A stretch of DNA of 64,000 nt from assembly GCA_944391715.1 (NCBI GenBank), contig CALXUP010000004.1, positions 31,263 through 95,262 on the forward strand. The letters run 5' to 3'. This DNA is from an uncultured Alphaproteobacteria bacterium (GTDB lineage Bacteria; Pseudomonadota; Alphaproteobacteria; RF32; CAG-239). Made by a program: the position numbers and the translations under genes. Below the pieces are notes generated by a model that ran no database searches, was not told the DNA's origin, and saw only the letters and a list, made by a program, of their open reading frames with translations. This document shows, piece by piece, positions 1-8,890 of this stretch (position 1 is its first letter; each line of letters begins with the position of its first letter).

Positions 1-1311
1 CCGACAGGAGGGATTCACCCTCAAAAATACAAACTCGCTTCAGACATTGCCATTACGGATGCCGGCCTTCCGGAATATGTTTCCATTCCGGTCAAACAAC
101 ACATCGGTGCACCGGCAAAAATCATTGTCTCACGGGGGGATAAGGTCAAGGTCGGAACGCTTCTGGCCGCCGCCGACGGAATTGTTTCGGCGCCGGTTCA
201 TTCTTCCGTATCCGGAGAAATCGTCAGAATTGACCGTCAGGAAGACAGCTCGGGATATTATGAGGATATGATTACCATAAAGGTCGAAGGAGATGAATAT
301 ATTCGGGAAATCGACACATCCGGCAAACTCATCAAAAACATCCCCGACAACCCGGAAGAAATTATGCAAAGCATACGAAATGCCGGCATTGTCGGCCTTG
401 GCGGAGCAGGGTATCCCACCCCGATAAAAACGACCGTTCCGGAAGGACGCAAAGCCGAATACCTGATTGTCAACGGCATAGAATGCGAACCGTTTTTATG
501 CGCGGACGACCGGCTGATGCAGGAAAAAGCGGAAGAAATAATTATCGGGGCAAAAATCATCAACAAACTTCTGGGCATTCAAAAAGCCATCATTGCCATT
601 GACGAAAACAAACCTCAAGCAATTGAAATTATGACCCGTTTGACCAAAAGCTATGTCGGTGTTAATGTCCGCACCTGTGAAAGCAAATATCCCCAGGGCA
701 GCGAAAAACAGCTGATTACGGCAATTACCGGCCGGGAGGTTCCGATTGCCAAACGTCCGATAGACATTGGCTGCATTGTCCAAAACGTCGGCACGGTCTT
801 TGCCGTTTATGAAGCCGTAATGAAGAAAAAACCGCTATTCGAACGCATCATAACCGTCAGCGGGGATGCCGCCGAAAAATCGGCCAATTTCAGAGTACGT
901 ATCGGAACGCCGGCCGATTTTCTGATAAATAAAATTGGCGGACTGACGGAGAATACGGCAGAAGTCATTTTCGGAGGGCCTTTTATGGGCACATCCGTCG
1001 CCAATCTGCAGGCTCCCGTTACAAAACTAACCTCCGGCATTTTGCTGCTTTCCGGCAAAATCGCTGCCAAAGAACCTGAAACCGCCTGTATTCGCTGCGG
1101 CAAATGCGTTGATGCCTGTCCCCAGGGACTAATGCCGTTTGAGATTGCCCGGCGCGCCCGTAATAACGACTTCTCTCAGCTTATGCAGCTCCACGCCCGG
1201 GATTGCATTGAATGCGGTTCTTGCGCTTATATCTGCCCGGCACGCATTCCTTTGTTGGATTATTGCAAAATCAGCAAAGCAGAAGCAAAAAAAATATTGA
1301 AAAAACAATAA
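1..1311 (+). CDS. rnfC: Rnf complex subunit C (5' end outside window)
   Basis: Soluble NADH-oxidising subunit of the membrane Rnf ferredoxin:NAD+ oxidoreductase. The reading frame is open from base 1 and already carries the family's N-terminal GGIHP motif, so only a few codons are missing. An in-frame ATG at 268 is internal. The glycine-rich GLGGAGYPT nucleotide/FMN segment is near residue 135. Two ferredoxin-like 4Fe-4S motifs follow: CIRCGKCVDACP from residue 363 and CIECGSCAYICP from residue 402. It is the first visible gene of a tight rnfC-D-G-E-A run; rnfB is probably just upstream, outside the window. Identity is secure. Confidence 0.95.
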   Translation, partial: PTGGIHPQKYKLASDIAITDAGLPEYVSIPVKQHIGAPAKIIVSRGDKVKVGTLLAAADGIVSAPVHSSVSGEIVRIDRQEDSSGYYEDMITIKVEGDEYIREIDTSGKLIKNIPDNPEEIMQSIRNAGIVGLGGAGYPTPIKTTVPEGRKAEYLIVNGIECEPFLCADDRLMQEKAEEIIIGAKIINKLLGIQKAIIAIDENKPQAIEIMTRLTKSYVGVNVRTCESKYPQGSEKQLITAITGREVPIAKRPIDIGCIVQNVGTVFAVYEAVMKKKPLFERIITVSGDAAEKSANFRVRIGTPADFLINKIGGLTENTAEVIFGGPFMGTSVANLQAPVTKLTSGILLLSGKIAAKEPETACIRCGKCVDACPQGLMPFEIARRARNNDFSQLMQLHARDCIECGSCAYICPARIPLLDYCKISKAEAKKILKKQ

Positions 1312-1322
1312 GGTCAAGAACT

Positions 1323-2324
1323 ATGTTAAAAATATCTTCCGCTCCGCACATATCTTCGCCGGTCAATACCCGTTCATTAATGAAAGGCGTTATTATTGCA
1401 TTAATGCCTGCAGTTTTGGCCTCTTTGCTGATTTTCGGTTTTGACGCCCTTAAGGTTCTGCTGACATCAGTAGCCGCCTGCGTTGCCTGCGAATATCTGA
1501 TTTGCCGCTATCTGTTAAAAACAGCGCCGACCACCGGAGATTATTCCGCCGTTATCACAGGAATCTTGTTAGGGTTCAACCTTCCGTCCTCCATTCCGCT
1601 CTGGATGATTCTCATCGGAGCCTTTGTTGCAGTCGGCATTGCCAAAATGGCATACGGAGGAATTGGAAAAAACCTGTTTAACCCGGCATTGGTCGGCCGT
1701 GTCTTTCTGTTCATATCTTTTCCGCAGCAAATGACAACCTGGCCGCTGCCGCACCCCGGAAAATTTTTTGCAGCAGACGCCCAGACCGGTGCAACGACTT
1801 TGGGAATATTAAAACACCTGGACAGTGAAAGTTTAAGCAACACATTAACAAAATACAGTTATCAGATTGATAATATTCCAAATTATCTTGATATGTTTTT
1901 GGGCAATACCGGCGGCAGCCTGGGGGAGGTTTCTGCTTTGGCCCTCATTCTCGGACTTTTTTATATGCTCTATAAAAAAATAATCACCTGGCATATTCCG
2001 TTTTATTACCTGTCAACCGTCTTTATTTTAACATCGATAATGTGGTTTTATAAAGAAACGCCTGAACTTGATCCGATAGCTCATATGCTGTCGGGCGGAC
2101 TGCTTTTGGGTGCAATTTTTATGGCAACGGACTACGTTACTTCGCCGATGACCGTTAAGGGAAAAACCATCTTTGCAATCGGCTGCGGCATATTGACCGT
2201 CGTCATCAGAATATTCAGTGCCTATCCCGAAGGCGTTTCCTTTGCCATTCTGATTATGAACGCTTTTGTCCCGCTGATTGACCGCTGGTGTATTCCCCGG
2301 GTCTATGGAACAGGGAGAAAATAG
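1323..2324 (+). CDS. rnfD: Rnf complex subunit D
   Basis: Integral membrane subunit of the Rnf complex, about 333 aa with many hydrophobic helices. The TGATTL motif at about residue 160 matches the family's flavinylation site, where FMN is attached to the last Thr of S/T-G-A-T. The start is the ATG at 1323, 11 bases after rnfC, because the following residues match RnfD N-termini. The frame is open further upstream, but that part overlaps rnfC. The stop abuts the rnfG start, which suggests translational coupling. Confidence 0.95.
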   Translation: MLKISSAPHISSPVNTRSLMKGVIIALMPAVLASLLIFGFDALKVLLTSVAACVACEYLICRYLLKTAPTTGDYSAVITGILLGFNLPSSIPLWMILIGAFVAVGIAKMAYGGIGKNLFNPALVGRVFLFISFPQQMTTWPLPHPGKFFAADAQTGATTLGILKHLDSESLSNTLTKYSYQIDNIPNYLDMFLGNTGGSLGEVSALALILGLFYMLYKKIITWHIPFYYLSTVFILTSIMWFYKETPELDPIAHMLSGGLLLGAIFMATDYVTSPMTVKGKTIFAIGCGILTVVIRIFSAYPEGVSFAILIMNAFVPLIDRWCIPRVYGTGRK

Positions 2325-2900
2325 ATGAAAAAACCCGCCGATACACTGAAAAATATGATCCTGGCCATGGTTGTTACGGCCGGATTTTCCGCAATGATAT
2401 TAAGCATCAGCCATATTATAACCGAAGAACCGATAAAAAAAGCGCAGGATGCAAAAAAATTAGAAGCCATTCAGGCCGTTTTGCCGCCGGAATACGACAA
2501 CAATCCTTATCAGGACAGAATAACCATCTCCGGCAGCAATATAGAACTTTATCCGGCCAGACAGGGCTCCAAAATCACATCCGTTGCACTCAAAACATAC
2601 AGTGACAATGCTTTTGGCGGAAGATTGGAGCTGATTGTCGGATTTTTGCTGAACGGCACCATCACGGACTATAAAATCATCAGCCACAAAGAAACGCCCG
2701 GACTAGGCTCCAAAGTGGCCGAAGACAAGTTCGCCCGCCAGCTTAGAGGGTTCAATCTTGAAAAACAAAAACTCCGTGTCCGGCAGGATAACGGCGACAT
2801 CGATGCTGTTACTTCCGCCACCATCAGTTCTCGTGCCGTTTTAGACGCAATCAACCGGGCCTATGACAGCTACAACAAATTCAGCACTCTGGGGAAATAA
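2325..2900 (+). CDS. rnfG: Rnf complex subunit G (FMN-binding)
   Basis: Rnf subunit with one N-terminal membrane anchor (about residues 10-32) and an FMN-binding domain outside the cytoplasm. Near residue 165 it reads DAVTSATISS, the site where FMN is covalently bound to Thr. The usual Gly of S/T-G-A-T is Ser here, but the Asp, Ala and acceptor Thr are kept. The length of 191 aa is normal for the family. It starts on the base after the rnfD stop codon. Confidence 0.93.
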   Translation: MKKPADTLKNMILAMVVTAGFSAMILSISHIITEEPIKKAQDAKKLEAIQAVLPPEYDNNPYQDRITISGSNIELYPARQGSKITSVALKTYSDNAFGGRLELIVGFLLNGTITDYKIISHKETPGLGSKVAEDKFARQLRGFNLEKQKLRVRQDNGDIDAVTSATISSRAVLDAINRAYDSYNKFSTLGK

Positions 2901-2903
2901 GAT

Positions 2904-3503
2904 ATGAATAACCAAAGCTACAAAAACCTGACCCGGGGCATTATCAAAGAAAACCCGACGTTTGTAATGCTCTTGGGAATGTGTCCGACCCTGGGCGTTA
3001 CGACCTCGGCCGCCAACGGATTGGGAATGGGACTGGCAACCTTATTTGTCCTCATTCTCTCTAATTTTGCCGTATCCGCCGTCAAAAGCCTTATCCCCGA
3101 TATGGTACGCATTCCTTGTTATATTGTGATAATTGCCTCCTTTGTAACGGTCGTTGAAATGCTGATGGCGGCCTATCTTCCGGCATTACACGCCCGTTTG
3201 GGGATTTTCATTCCGCTAATCGTCGTAAACTGCATCATTCTGGGCAGGGCAGAGGCTTTTGCCTCCAAAAACGGCATCTGGCAGTCGGTTTTGGACGCTG
3301 TCGGTATGGGAATAGGTTTCACCGGCGCATTAACTCTGTTGGGAACTGTCCGTGAAATTTTGGGAATGGGGTCGGTTTTCGGCTGGAAATTTGTTTCGGA
3401 AGAAACAGATACGATGATGCTGTTCATTATGCCGCCCGGTGCCTTTCTGGCCCTGGCCGGACTGATAATCATATTCAATAAAGTAACGGGAGCCGGCAAA
3501 TGA
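2904..3503 (+). CDS. rnfE: Rnf complex subunit E
   Basis: Integral membrane subunit of the Rnf complex, 199 aa with about six helices. It is paired with RnfA, which has the same fold. The N-terminal signature PTFVMLLGMCPTLGV carries the Cys used by RnfA and RnfE to hold a membrane-embedded iron-sulfur centre. It lies 3 bases after rnfG and overlaps rnfA by 4 bases (ATGA), so it belongs to the same transcript. Confidence 0.95.
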   Translation: MNNQSYKNLTRGIIKENPTFVMLLGMCPTLGVTTSAANGLGMGLATLFVLILSNFAVSAVKSLIPDMVRIPCYIVIIASFVTVVEMLMAAYLPALHARLGIFIPLIVVNCIILGRAEAFASKNGIWQSVLDAVGMGIGFTGALTLLGTVREILGMGSVFGWKFVSEETDTMMLFIMPPGAFLALAGLIIIFNKVTGAGK

Positions 3504-4075
3504 GTTATTTAATGATTTTTATCAGCGCTATTTTCGTAAACAACATTGTATTGTCGCAATTTCTGGGCATCTGCCCGTTTCTGGGCGTGTCCAAAAACAG
3601 TTCGACGGCTGCCGGAATGGGACTGGCGGTAATGTTTGTTATGACCTTGTCCACCATAGCAACCTATCTGGCTTATCATTCTCTGTTGGTGCCGTACCAC
3701 CTGGAATTTATGATAACCGTCGTATTTATACTGATTATTGCCTCCTTGGTTCAAATGGTTGAAATCATATTAAAAAAAGTCTCGCCGATACTTTATCAGG
3801 CTCTGGGAATATTTTTGCCTTTGATTACCACAAACTGCGCTGTTTTGGGTATTGCAATCCTCGCTGCGCAAAAAAATTATAACCTGATGCATTCCGTCTG
3901 CTTTGCTCTGGCAAATGCCATGGGCTTCACACTGGCTCTTCTCCTTTTTGCCGGCCTGCGCGAACGGATTAACACCGAAGCCCTGCCTCAGGCAATGCGG
4001 GGGACGCCGATTACATTGATTACGGCAGGTCTGTTATCCCTGGCCTTTATGGGATTTGCCGGAATAGGGAACTGA
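3500..4075 (+). CDS. rnfA: Rnf complex subunit A
   Basis: Integral membrane subunit of the Rnf complex, 191 aa. The typical N-terminus NNIVLSQFLGICPFLGVS contains the conserved Cys of the membrane iron-sulfur site shared with RnfE. The start overlaps the rnfE stop by 4 bases. It is the last gene of the cluster and is followed directly by a strong terminator. The order C-D-G-E-A without a trailing rnfB fits the rnfBCDGEA arrangement known in Bacteroides. Confidence 0.95.
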   Translation: MSYLMIFISAIFVNNIVLSQFLGICPFLGVSKNSSTAAGMGLAVMFVMTLSTIATYLAYHSLLVPYHLEFMITVVFILIIASLVQMVEIILKKVSPILYQALGIFLPLITTNCAVLGIAILAAQKNYNLMHSVCFALANAMGFTLALLLFAGLRERINTEALPQAMRGTPITLITAGLLSLAFMGFAGIGN

Positions 4076-4083
4076 AAACACAA

Positions 4084-4122
4084 AAAGAACCTGTTTCAAT
4101 TTCTGAAACAGGCTCTTTTTTT
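4084..4122 (+). terminator. Rho-independent terminator of the rnf operon
   Basis: A 12-bp stem with one mismatch (4086-4097 with 4104-4115) is followed by a run of eight T. It sits 10 bases after rnfA. Converging transcription from the minus-strand gene next to it may also use it. Confidence 0.9.
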
Positions 4123-4128
4123 AGACTT

Positions 4129-4485
4129 TTAGCGGGACATCAAAGTAATCTGTTCCCTGTCTTTAATCTTAAACAACTGACAACAAGCGGGGATAAAAAC
4201 AAAGAGGTGTTTTCCATAGCCCTTCAACCATTTTTCCAACCCGGGTGTTTCCGAAAAATGATTCAACACGTACTCTTTCTCGACCAGACAGCCGAAGAAA
4301 TAATAATGCATATAAGTCTTCGCAGTACCGTCTGGCAAAATGACCTTGCGTTCATTAACACAGCCGCAACTGGTTGCATCAGCTTTCGCTTTCGCAATTT
4401 GTTGCTCGAGTGTCATGTCTGACCAGCAAATTTGACCATTTGAATTAATTAACCCACTTCTGTCCCACAATTCTTTCATTTTCAT
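4129..4485 (-). CDS. Hypothetical protein, 118 aa, Cys-containing
   Basis: I do not recognise this family. The protein is soluble-looking, with no signal peptide or membrane segment. It has a CGC motif near residue 40, a Cys-Cys pair near 100, and the string YMHYYFFGC in the middle. The start could be the first ATG or the one two codons later; no clear ribosome-binding site is visible upstream. It converges on the rnf operon. Protein-like composition supports a real gene, but no function can be assigned. Confidence 0.55.
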   Translation of the reverse strand: MKMKELWDRSGLINSNGQICWSDMTLEQQIAKAKADATSCGCVNERKVILPDGTAKTYMHYYFFGCLVEKEYVLNHFSETPGLEKWLKGYGKHLFVFIPACCQLFKIKDREQITLMSR

Positions 4486-4553
4486 GATACATTTTAATTA
4501 TAAATTAATAATAAAGTTAACTTTTTAAGATATACTATACCTCTAAACAAAAA

Positions 4554-5243
4554 TCAACACATTTCTTTCAATTTATGAATAATATCCCGAAACATATCAT
4601 AAGTCAAAACGCCGGTATTTATATTATACCGGGAGGTATGATACGAATTCAGCATCAAAAGATTATGTTTGTCCAGTTTATGCAAAGCCCCGTGTGCAAA
4701 CTTAAAAGCCGTTTTTTTATACCCCAAAACGCCGAGCAGGGCATTATGCGCAACCGCTCCCAATGTCAGGATAATCTTCAAATTCGGCATAGCGCGGATT
4801 TCCTCAATCAGATAAGCGCCGCAATTTTTGACTTCTTCTCCCGTTACTTTATTTTGCGGCGGCACACAGCGCACCGAGTTGGTAATTCTCACGTTAATAA
4901 GCTCAAAACCGTCATCTTTTCGTTTTTGATACTCGCCTTTGGCAAAACCAAACTCCTTCAAAATCGGATAAAGCACATCCCCGGCATAATCATTTGTAAA
5001 AGGCCGTGCCGTCTGATTGGCGCCGTTAAGACCGGGAGCCAGCCCGATAATCAGAATCTCGGCATCCAAACTGCCGAAAGACGGAACCGGACCGTTATAA
5101 TAAGTCGGAAACTTTTTTTCGTTTTCACGCCGAAAATCAATCAGCCGGCGGCATTTTTCACAACTCTTATCCGGACAAACAAACCCCATATCACTTAACT
5201 CCTCACCTGAAACACAATCAAAACATTCCATATACTTTAGCAT
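4554..5243 (-). CDS. Uracil-DNA glycosylase, family 5 (UDGb-like)
   Basis: DNA repair enzyme that removes uracil and related deaminated bases. Motif 1 reads GLAPGLNGANQTARPFTNDY near residue 70, the family 5 pattern, without the catalytic Asp of family 1 enzymes. The C-terminal motif HTSRYNINTG matches the DNA-intercalation loop. N-terminal cysteines (CFDC and CPDKSCEKC, residues 7-31) should ligate a 4Fe-4S cluster, as in families 4 and 5. The length of 229 aa is normal. The start may instead be the ATG four codons downstream. The gene appears to be monocistronic. Confidence 0.85.
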   Translation of the reverse strand: MLKYMECFDCVSGEELSDMGFVCPDKSCEKCRRLIDFRRENEKKFPTYYNGPVPSFGSLDAEILIIGLAPGLNGANQTARPFTNDYAGDVLYPILKEFGFAKGEYQKRKDDGFELINVRITNSVRCVPPQNKVTGEEVKNCGAYLIEEIRAMPNLKIILTLGAVAHNALLGVLGYKKTAFKFAHGALHKLDKHNLLMLNSYHTSRYNINTGVLTYDMFRDIIHKLKEMC

Positions 5244-5417
5244 AATTTTTTTAACCTTAACCTCTTTAAATCTTTTTTTCCAGTACTAAATCATCTGCAA
5301 CCAACGGCGTGTAGCCTGAAGACAAAAAAATATGCGCTGTTGCTTAACACAAGTATTACAACCGCCTTTTGATTGTAAGTGTATACTCAAAAACCTATTT
5401 AAATGGAGTTTATGAAT

Positions 5418-5975
5418 ATGAAGAAAACATTACTGTTAGCAGGAGTTGCTTGTCTTATTTCTTTCGGCGCTACCGCCAAAGAATTCAACCCGTACATCGG
5501 TTTGGATTACGCTTATTCTAAATTTGATTTGAAAAAACAATTAAAGAGAGTTGACGACGGATATAATACGGGCGCAATCAACGCCGGTATCAGAGTCGGC
5601 GAATATGCCGGCCTTGAAGCCTTCTATCAACACGCCTGGGACAGAAAAACCCATGATGCCGACGGCACGGTAAAAAGCAAATTTTATGCCTACGGCTTAG
5701 ATTTGATGGGTTATCTGCCGATTCCGGCTTGCAACGAAAAATTCAATCTGCTTGGCTCCGTAGGTCTTGGAAACTATAAATTCTCCGCAAAATACAGCGG
5801 CAATAACAAACCAAAATACAACAAAGACCGCATGGGCTATCGTTTTGGTATCGGTGCACAATATCATCTGACTCAAAACTGGTCTGCCCGTGTTATGGGA
5901 CGTTACACCTTCCTGGGCGCCCGTGATATTGATAACCTCGCTGAAGTAACAGCCGGTATCAGATACACCTTCTAA
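5418..5975 (+). CDS. Outer-membrane beta-barrel protein (OmpA-type porin fold)
   Basis: Predicted small outer-membrane barrel. The N-terminus MKKTLLLAGVACLISFGATA is a Sec signal peptide ending in an Ala-x-Ala site, followed by mature KEFNPYIGLDY. Alternating hydrophobic and polar strands and the final residues IRYTF, ending in Phe, fit BAM-inserted 8-strand barrels. The chosen ATG has GGAG 9 bases upstream; ATGs at 5403 and 5412 are in frame but fit that site less well. The ligand or role is unknown. It stands alone with its own terminator. Confidence 0.8.
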   Translation: MKKTLLLAGVACLISFGATAKEFNPYIGLDYAYSKFDLKKQLKRVDDGYNTGAINAGIRVGEYAGLEAFYQHAWDRKTHDADGTVKSKFYAYGLDLMGYLPIPACNEKFNLLGSVGLGNYKFSAKYSGNNKPKYNKDRMGYRFGIGAQYHLTQNWSARVMGRYTFLGARDIDNLAEVTAGIRYTF

Positions 5976-5997
5976 ACAAGACGTCATCATACACTGC

Positions 5998-6032
5998 AAA
6001 AAACCGTTCCTGCCCAACAGGGGCGGTTTTTT
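5998..6032 (+). terminator. Terminator after the barrel gene
   Basis: A 15-bp stem (5998-6012 with 6018-6032, two G-T pairs) with a 5-base loop ends in a run of T inside the 3' arm. It starts 22 bases after the upstream stop codon. Confidence 0.88.
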
Positions 6033-6136
6033 AACAAACAGCTGCAGAGCAGGGTACAAACAGAAAAAAATCGTTGCCCGCATATAACATAAATGCTAAT
6101 TTTATGACAGTTTCTAACCATAAAATGAGGCAAAAA

Positions 6137-6493
6137 ATGAGTAATTCAAGATACTATTTTTGGGTTTTAGCAGCGGCAATCATCATCTTAGGTGTCGGTT
6201 TCACAATGAAAATCCCCGAAATTACCAATGTTTCCCATGCTGTTGCAGCCCACGCATCCAATCCGTGGATATTAGTCGTCGCGGCCATCAGCGCCTTTTT
6301 GCTCGGAAATTTCCGCCACTATTGGATTGCCGTCATCGTAACCGGCCTGATTACGGCCGTATGTATCCACCTTTTTGTAAACAACGGCGCATTCAATACA
6401 TTGGATACGTTCACTACCTTATACAGAACATTGGCTTTTATCTGCATTGTCTATCTGCTAAATCTGGTAAGGTTGATTTTCAGCCGGTTCTAA
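6137..6493 (+). CDS. Small membrane protein, 118 aa, unknown
   Basis: I do not recognise a family. Hydrophobicity predicts three to four helices: residues 8-24, about 43-58, 62-80 and 95-115. The start is the ATG at 6137 because GAGG lies 6 bases upstream; the frame extends upstream without another such site. It is flanked by terminators on both sides, so it should be a single-gene transcript. The function is unknown. Confidence 0.65.
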   Translation: MSNSRYYFWVLAAAIIILGVGFTMKIPEITNVSHAVAAHASNPWILVVAAISAFLLGNFRHYWIAVIVTGLITAVCIHLFVNNGAFNTLDTFTTLYRTLAFICIVYLLNLVRLIFSRF

Positions 6494-6499
6494 CTTTTC

Positions 6500-6533
6500 A
6501 AACCCCTGCATCTCATAAAGAGCAGGGGTTTTT
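6500..6533 (+). terminator. Terminator after the 118-aa membrane protein gene
   Basis: A 10-bp perfect GC-rich stem (6500-6509 with 6522-6531) has a 12-base loop and five T at the 3' side. Confidence 0.85.
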
Positions 6534-7327
6534 CATATCCTAAAAATATCAGCCCGAACACATTATAAAAGCACATTTCTGAGAAATCTGCCTTTAACGA
6601 CACAATAAAAGCAGCAGCAATCATAATAACCAAGCCCAAATTCCCAAGTCTAAAAAACAATATTTGAAATTTCACGCTAAAAATCAAAACATAAAAGAAT
6701 CAAATAATAAAAAGACAATCACTCAAGAACAAACTCAAAAATTAAAATACGTTAACCTTTGACAAATTTTTAACCTATTGAAACTAAATAATAAAAGGGT
6801 GGCGCACTCATTTTAACCCAACATATTTTGTCGCATAATATATATTATGAATACATAGAAACAAAAAAAGAAAAGATATTGTCAGAACAAAACATCTTTT
6901 ATGTTTCGACACACATTTTACTATTTGGGCTCTCAGAACGAGCTGAAGAAAATTTTCCGCATAAAAACACTTTTGCTTTGTAAAAAGACACCTCATAAAA
7001 AAGAAAACCCTTGAAAATATTTTCAAGGGAAAGAAGTTGAACGAATACAAGTTCCACAAAACAAAATCATCAGTTTCGCTAATTCTTTTTTCTACCCAAA
7101 TCCTGTCTATCTGCTTTCGTTTTTAACTACTAACAAATCGGGAAATAATCTTCTCACAAACAAAACTTTTTCAAGAATAAGCCTTGACGGACTGTTAAAC
7201 CTCATATTTGATTTTGATAAATCATTTGCCTGACATGGAATTTCAAATAGTTTTTTATATAATATCTTAATAATCTTTTTGCATCTCTTTTATACAAAAC
7301 GCTCGGATAAAAGTCAAATAAAATTTA
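6534..7327. other. AT-rich intergenic region, about 0.8 kb, no supported gene
   Basis: This region lies between two convergent units. The only long open frame (minus, about 6808-7059) has no ribosome-binding site, a Phe-rich composition, and crosses a strong hairpin, so I do not call it. TTGACA occurs at 6769-6774, but I see no well-placed -10 box and no gene after it. The one clear structure is the palindrome at 7008-7029. Confidence 0.6.
6990..7029 (-). terminator. Candidate terminator: 22-bp perfect palindrome plus T-rich tract
   Basis: Bases 7008-7029 form a perfect 22-bp palindrome whose arms begin with CCCTTGAAAA. On the minus strand it is followed by a T-rich stretch. It could end the yejEF transcript, although it lies about 300 bases past yejF. 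On the plus strand no T-tract follows. Confidence 0.5.
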
Positions 7328-8890
7328 TCACATCGCCGCAGCAATCAACTCTTTAGTATATTCCTGCCTGGGATGATTAAATATCTCTTCACACTCACCC
7401 ATTTCCACAATACGCCCGTCCCGCATTACTGCAATCTGATCCGCAATCGCCCGAACCGCCGCCATATCATGAGAAATAAAGATATAAGAAATCTTTCTTT
7501 TTTCTTGAATTTCCTGAAGAAGTTTCATAACTTGCCGCTGAATTGTAACATCCAAAGCCGAAGTCGGCTCGTCCAAAATAACAATTTCCGGCTCCAAAAC
7601 CAAAGCACGGGCAATGGCAATCCGTTGCCGCTGTCCGCCGGAAAACTCATGAGGATACTTTTCAGCCACATCCGCCCCCAGTCCAACCTCATATAACGCT
7701 TTGATAATACGTTTTTTTCTCTCGTCTTTTGATATTGTGGGAAAATGAACGTCCAGCCCCTCCCCCACGATATCTTCCACGTTCATTCTGGGATTCAGGG
7801 AATTATACGGATCCTGAAAAACAATCTGAACCGTTTTTCTAAACAACTGTTTCGAAACATTTCCCGCAACACCTTCCAGCAAAACCTGCCCTTTATAAGG
7901 AATAAGCCTGGCAAGAGCAAGCCCCAGCGTTGTCTTTCCTGAACCGGATTCTCCCACAATTCCCAGGGTTTTCCCTCGTTTCAGACTTAAAGAAATATCA
8001 TTAACCGCTTTTAAGACTTCTTTCGGACGTCCCCAAAAACTTTTCTTCAACACAAACTCAACCAAAATATTTTTGGCACTCAACACAGTCTCACATTTTT
8101 TAATATTATTATGATTTTTCAAAGAGAAAAAAGAATTTATTAATTCTTTTGTATAATCCTCTCGAGGATAGAGAAACAAGTTCTCCGCCTTATTGGCCTC
8201 AATTATTTTTCCATCCTTCATCACACATATATAATCAGCAATTTTTTTAACCAGGCGCAAATCATGACTGATAAAAATTATCGCCATTCCCGTCTTTTCT
8301 TTCAAATCAAGCAACAAGTCAATAATCTGCTTTTGCACTGTAACGTCAAGAGCGGTCGTCGGTTCGTCGGCAATTAATATTTCCGGATTATTAGCCATCG
8401 CCATTGCAATCATAACCCTTTGCCGCTGTCCGCCCGAAAGTTCGAACGGATAAGCCTCCATCCGCCGGCGGGCATTGCGGATACCGGTCATTTTCAAAAG
8501 CCTTAAAACTTCTCTTTTGGCCTGTTTTCCGTTAAAACCACGATGCAAGACCAGCGTTTCGGCAATCTGCTTCTCAATTTTATGCAAAGGATTCAACGAT
8601 GACATCGGTTCTTGAAAAATAAGCGCAATCTTATCACCTCTGACTTTCTGAATATCTTTTGTTGCCAAAAGGTTCTTGCCGTCAAAGAGAATTTCAGAAC
8701 AAGCATCATATTTAAACTTTTCCGGAGAAAGCAAATTTAAGATTGATAAAGCGGTCAAAGACTTTCCGGAACCGGATTCTCCCACGATGCCGAGAATCTG
8801 CCCTTTTTCCAAAGACAAAGAGACTTTGTCAAGCAGCCTGCGACCGTCTGAAAGTCTCAATCCCAAATGTCTGATCTCTAACAAAGCCAT
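7328..8890 (-). CDS. yejF: Peptide ABC transporter, double ATPase (YejF-like)
   Basis: Energy-coupling subunit of an oligopeptide/microcin C-type importer, 520 aa with two complete nucleotide-binding domains in one chain, the YejF arrangement. Domain 1 has Walker A GESGSGKS at 37-44, signature LSGGQRQR and Walker B with DEPT. Domain 2 repeats GESGSGKTT, FSGGQRQR and LDEPTSALD. Both keep the switch His (FISHD). The start ATG shares one base with the yejE stop. The partners YejA (binding protein) and YejB (second permease) are not in this window. Confidence 0.9.
   Translation of the reverse strand: MALLEIRHLGLRLSDGRRLLDKVSLSLEKGQILGIVGESGSGKSLTALSILNLLSPEKFKYDACSEILFDGKNLLATKDIQKVRGDKIALIFQEPMSSLNPLHKIEKQIAETLVLHRGFNGKQAKREVLRLLKMTGIRNARRRMEAYPFELSGGQRQRVMIAMAMANNPEILIADEPTTALDVTVQKQIIDLLLDLKEKTGMAIIFISHDLRLVKKIADYICVMKDGKIIEANKAENLFLYPREDYTKELINSFFSLKNHNNIKKCETVLSAKNILVEFVLKKSFWGRPKEVLKAVNDISLSLKRGKTLGIVGESGSGKTTLGLALARLIPYKGQVLLEGVAGNVSKQLFRKTVQIVFQDPYNSLNPRMNVEDIVGEGLDVHFPTISKDERKKRIIKALYEVGLGADVAEKYPHEFSGGQRQRIAIARALVLEPEIVILDEPTSALDVTIQRQVMKLLQEIQEKRKISYIFISHDMAAVRAIADQIAVMRDGRIVEMGECEEIFNHPRQEYTKELIAAAM

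Noticed and set aside
6808..7059. Minus-strand frame of 83 codons in the 0.8 kb gap
   Set aside because: No ribosome-binding site, Phe-rich composition, and it contains a strong palindrome with a T-rich tract.
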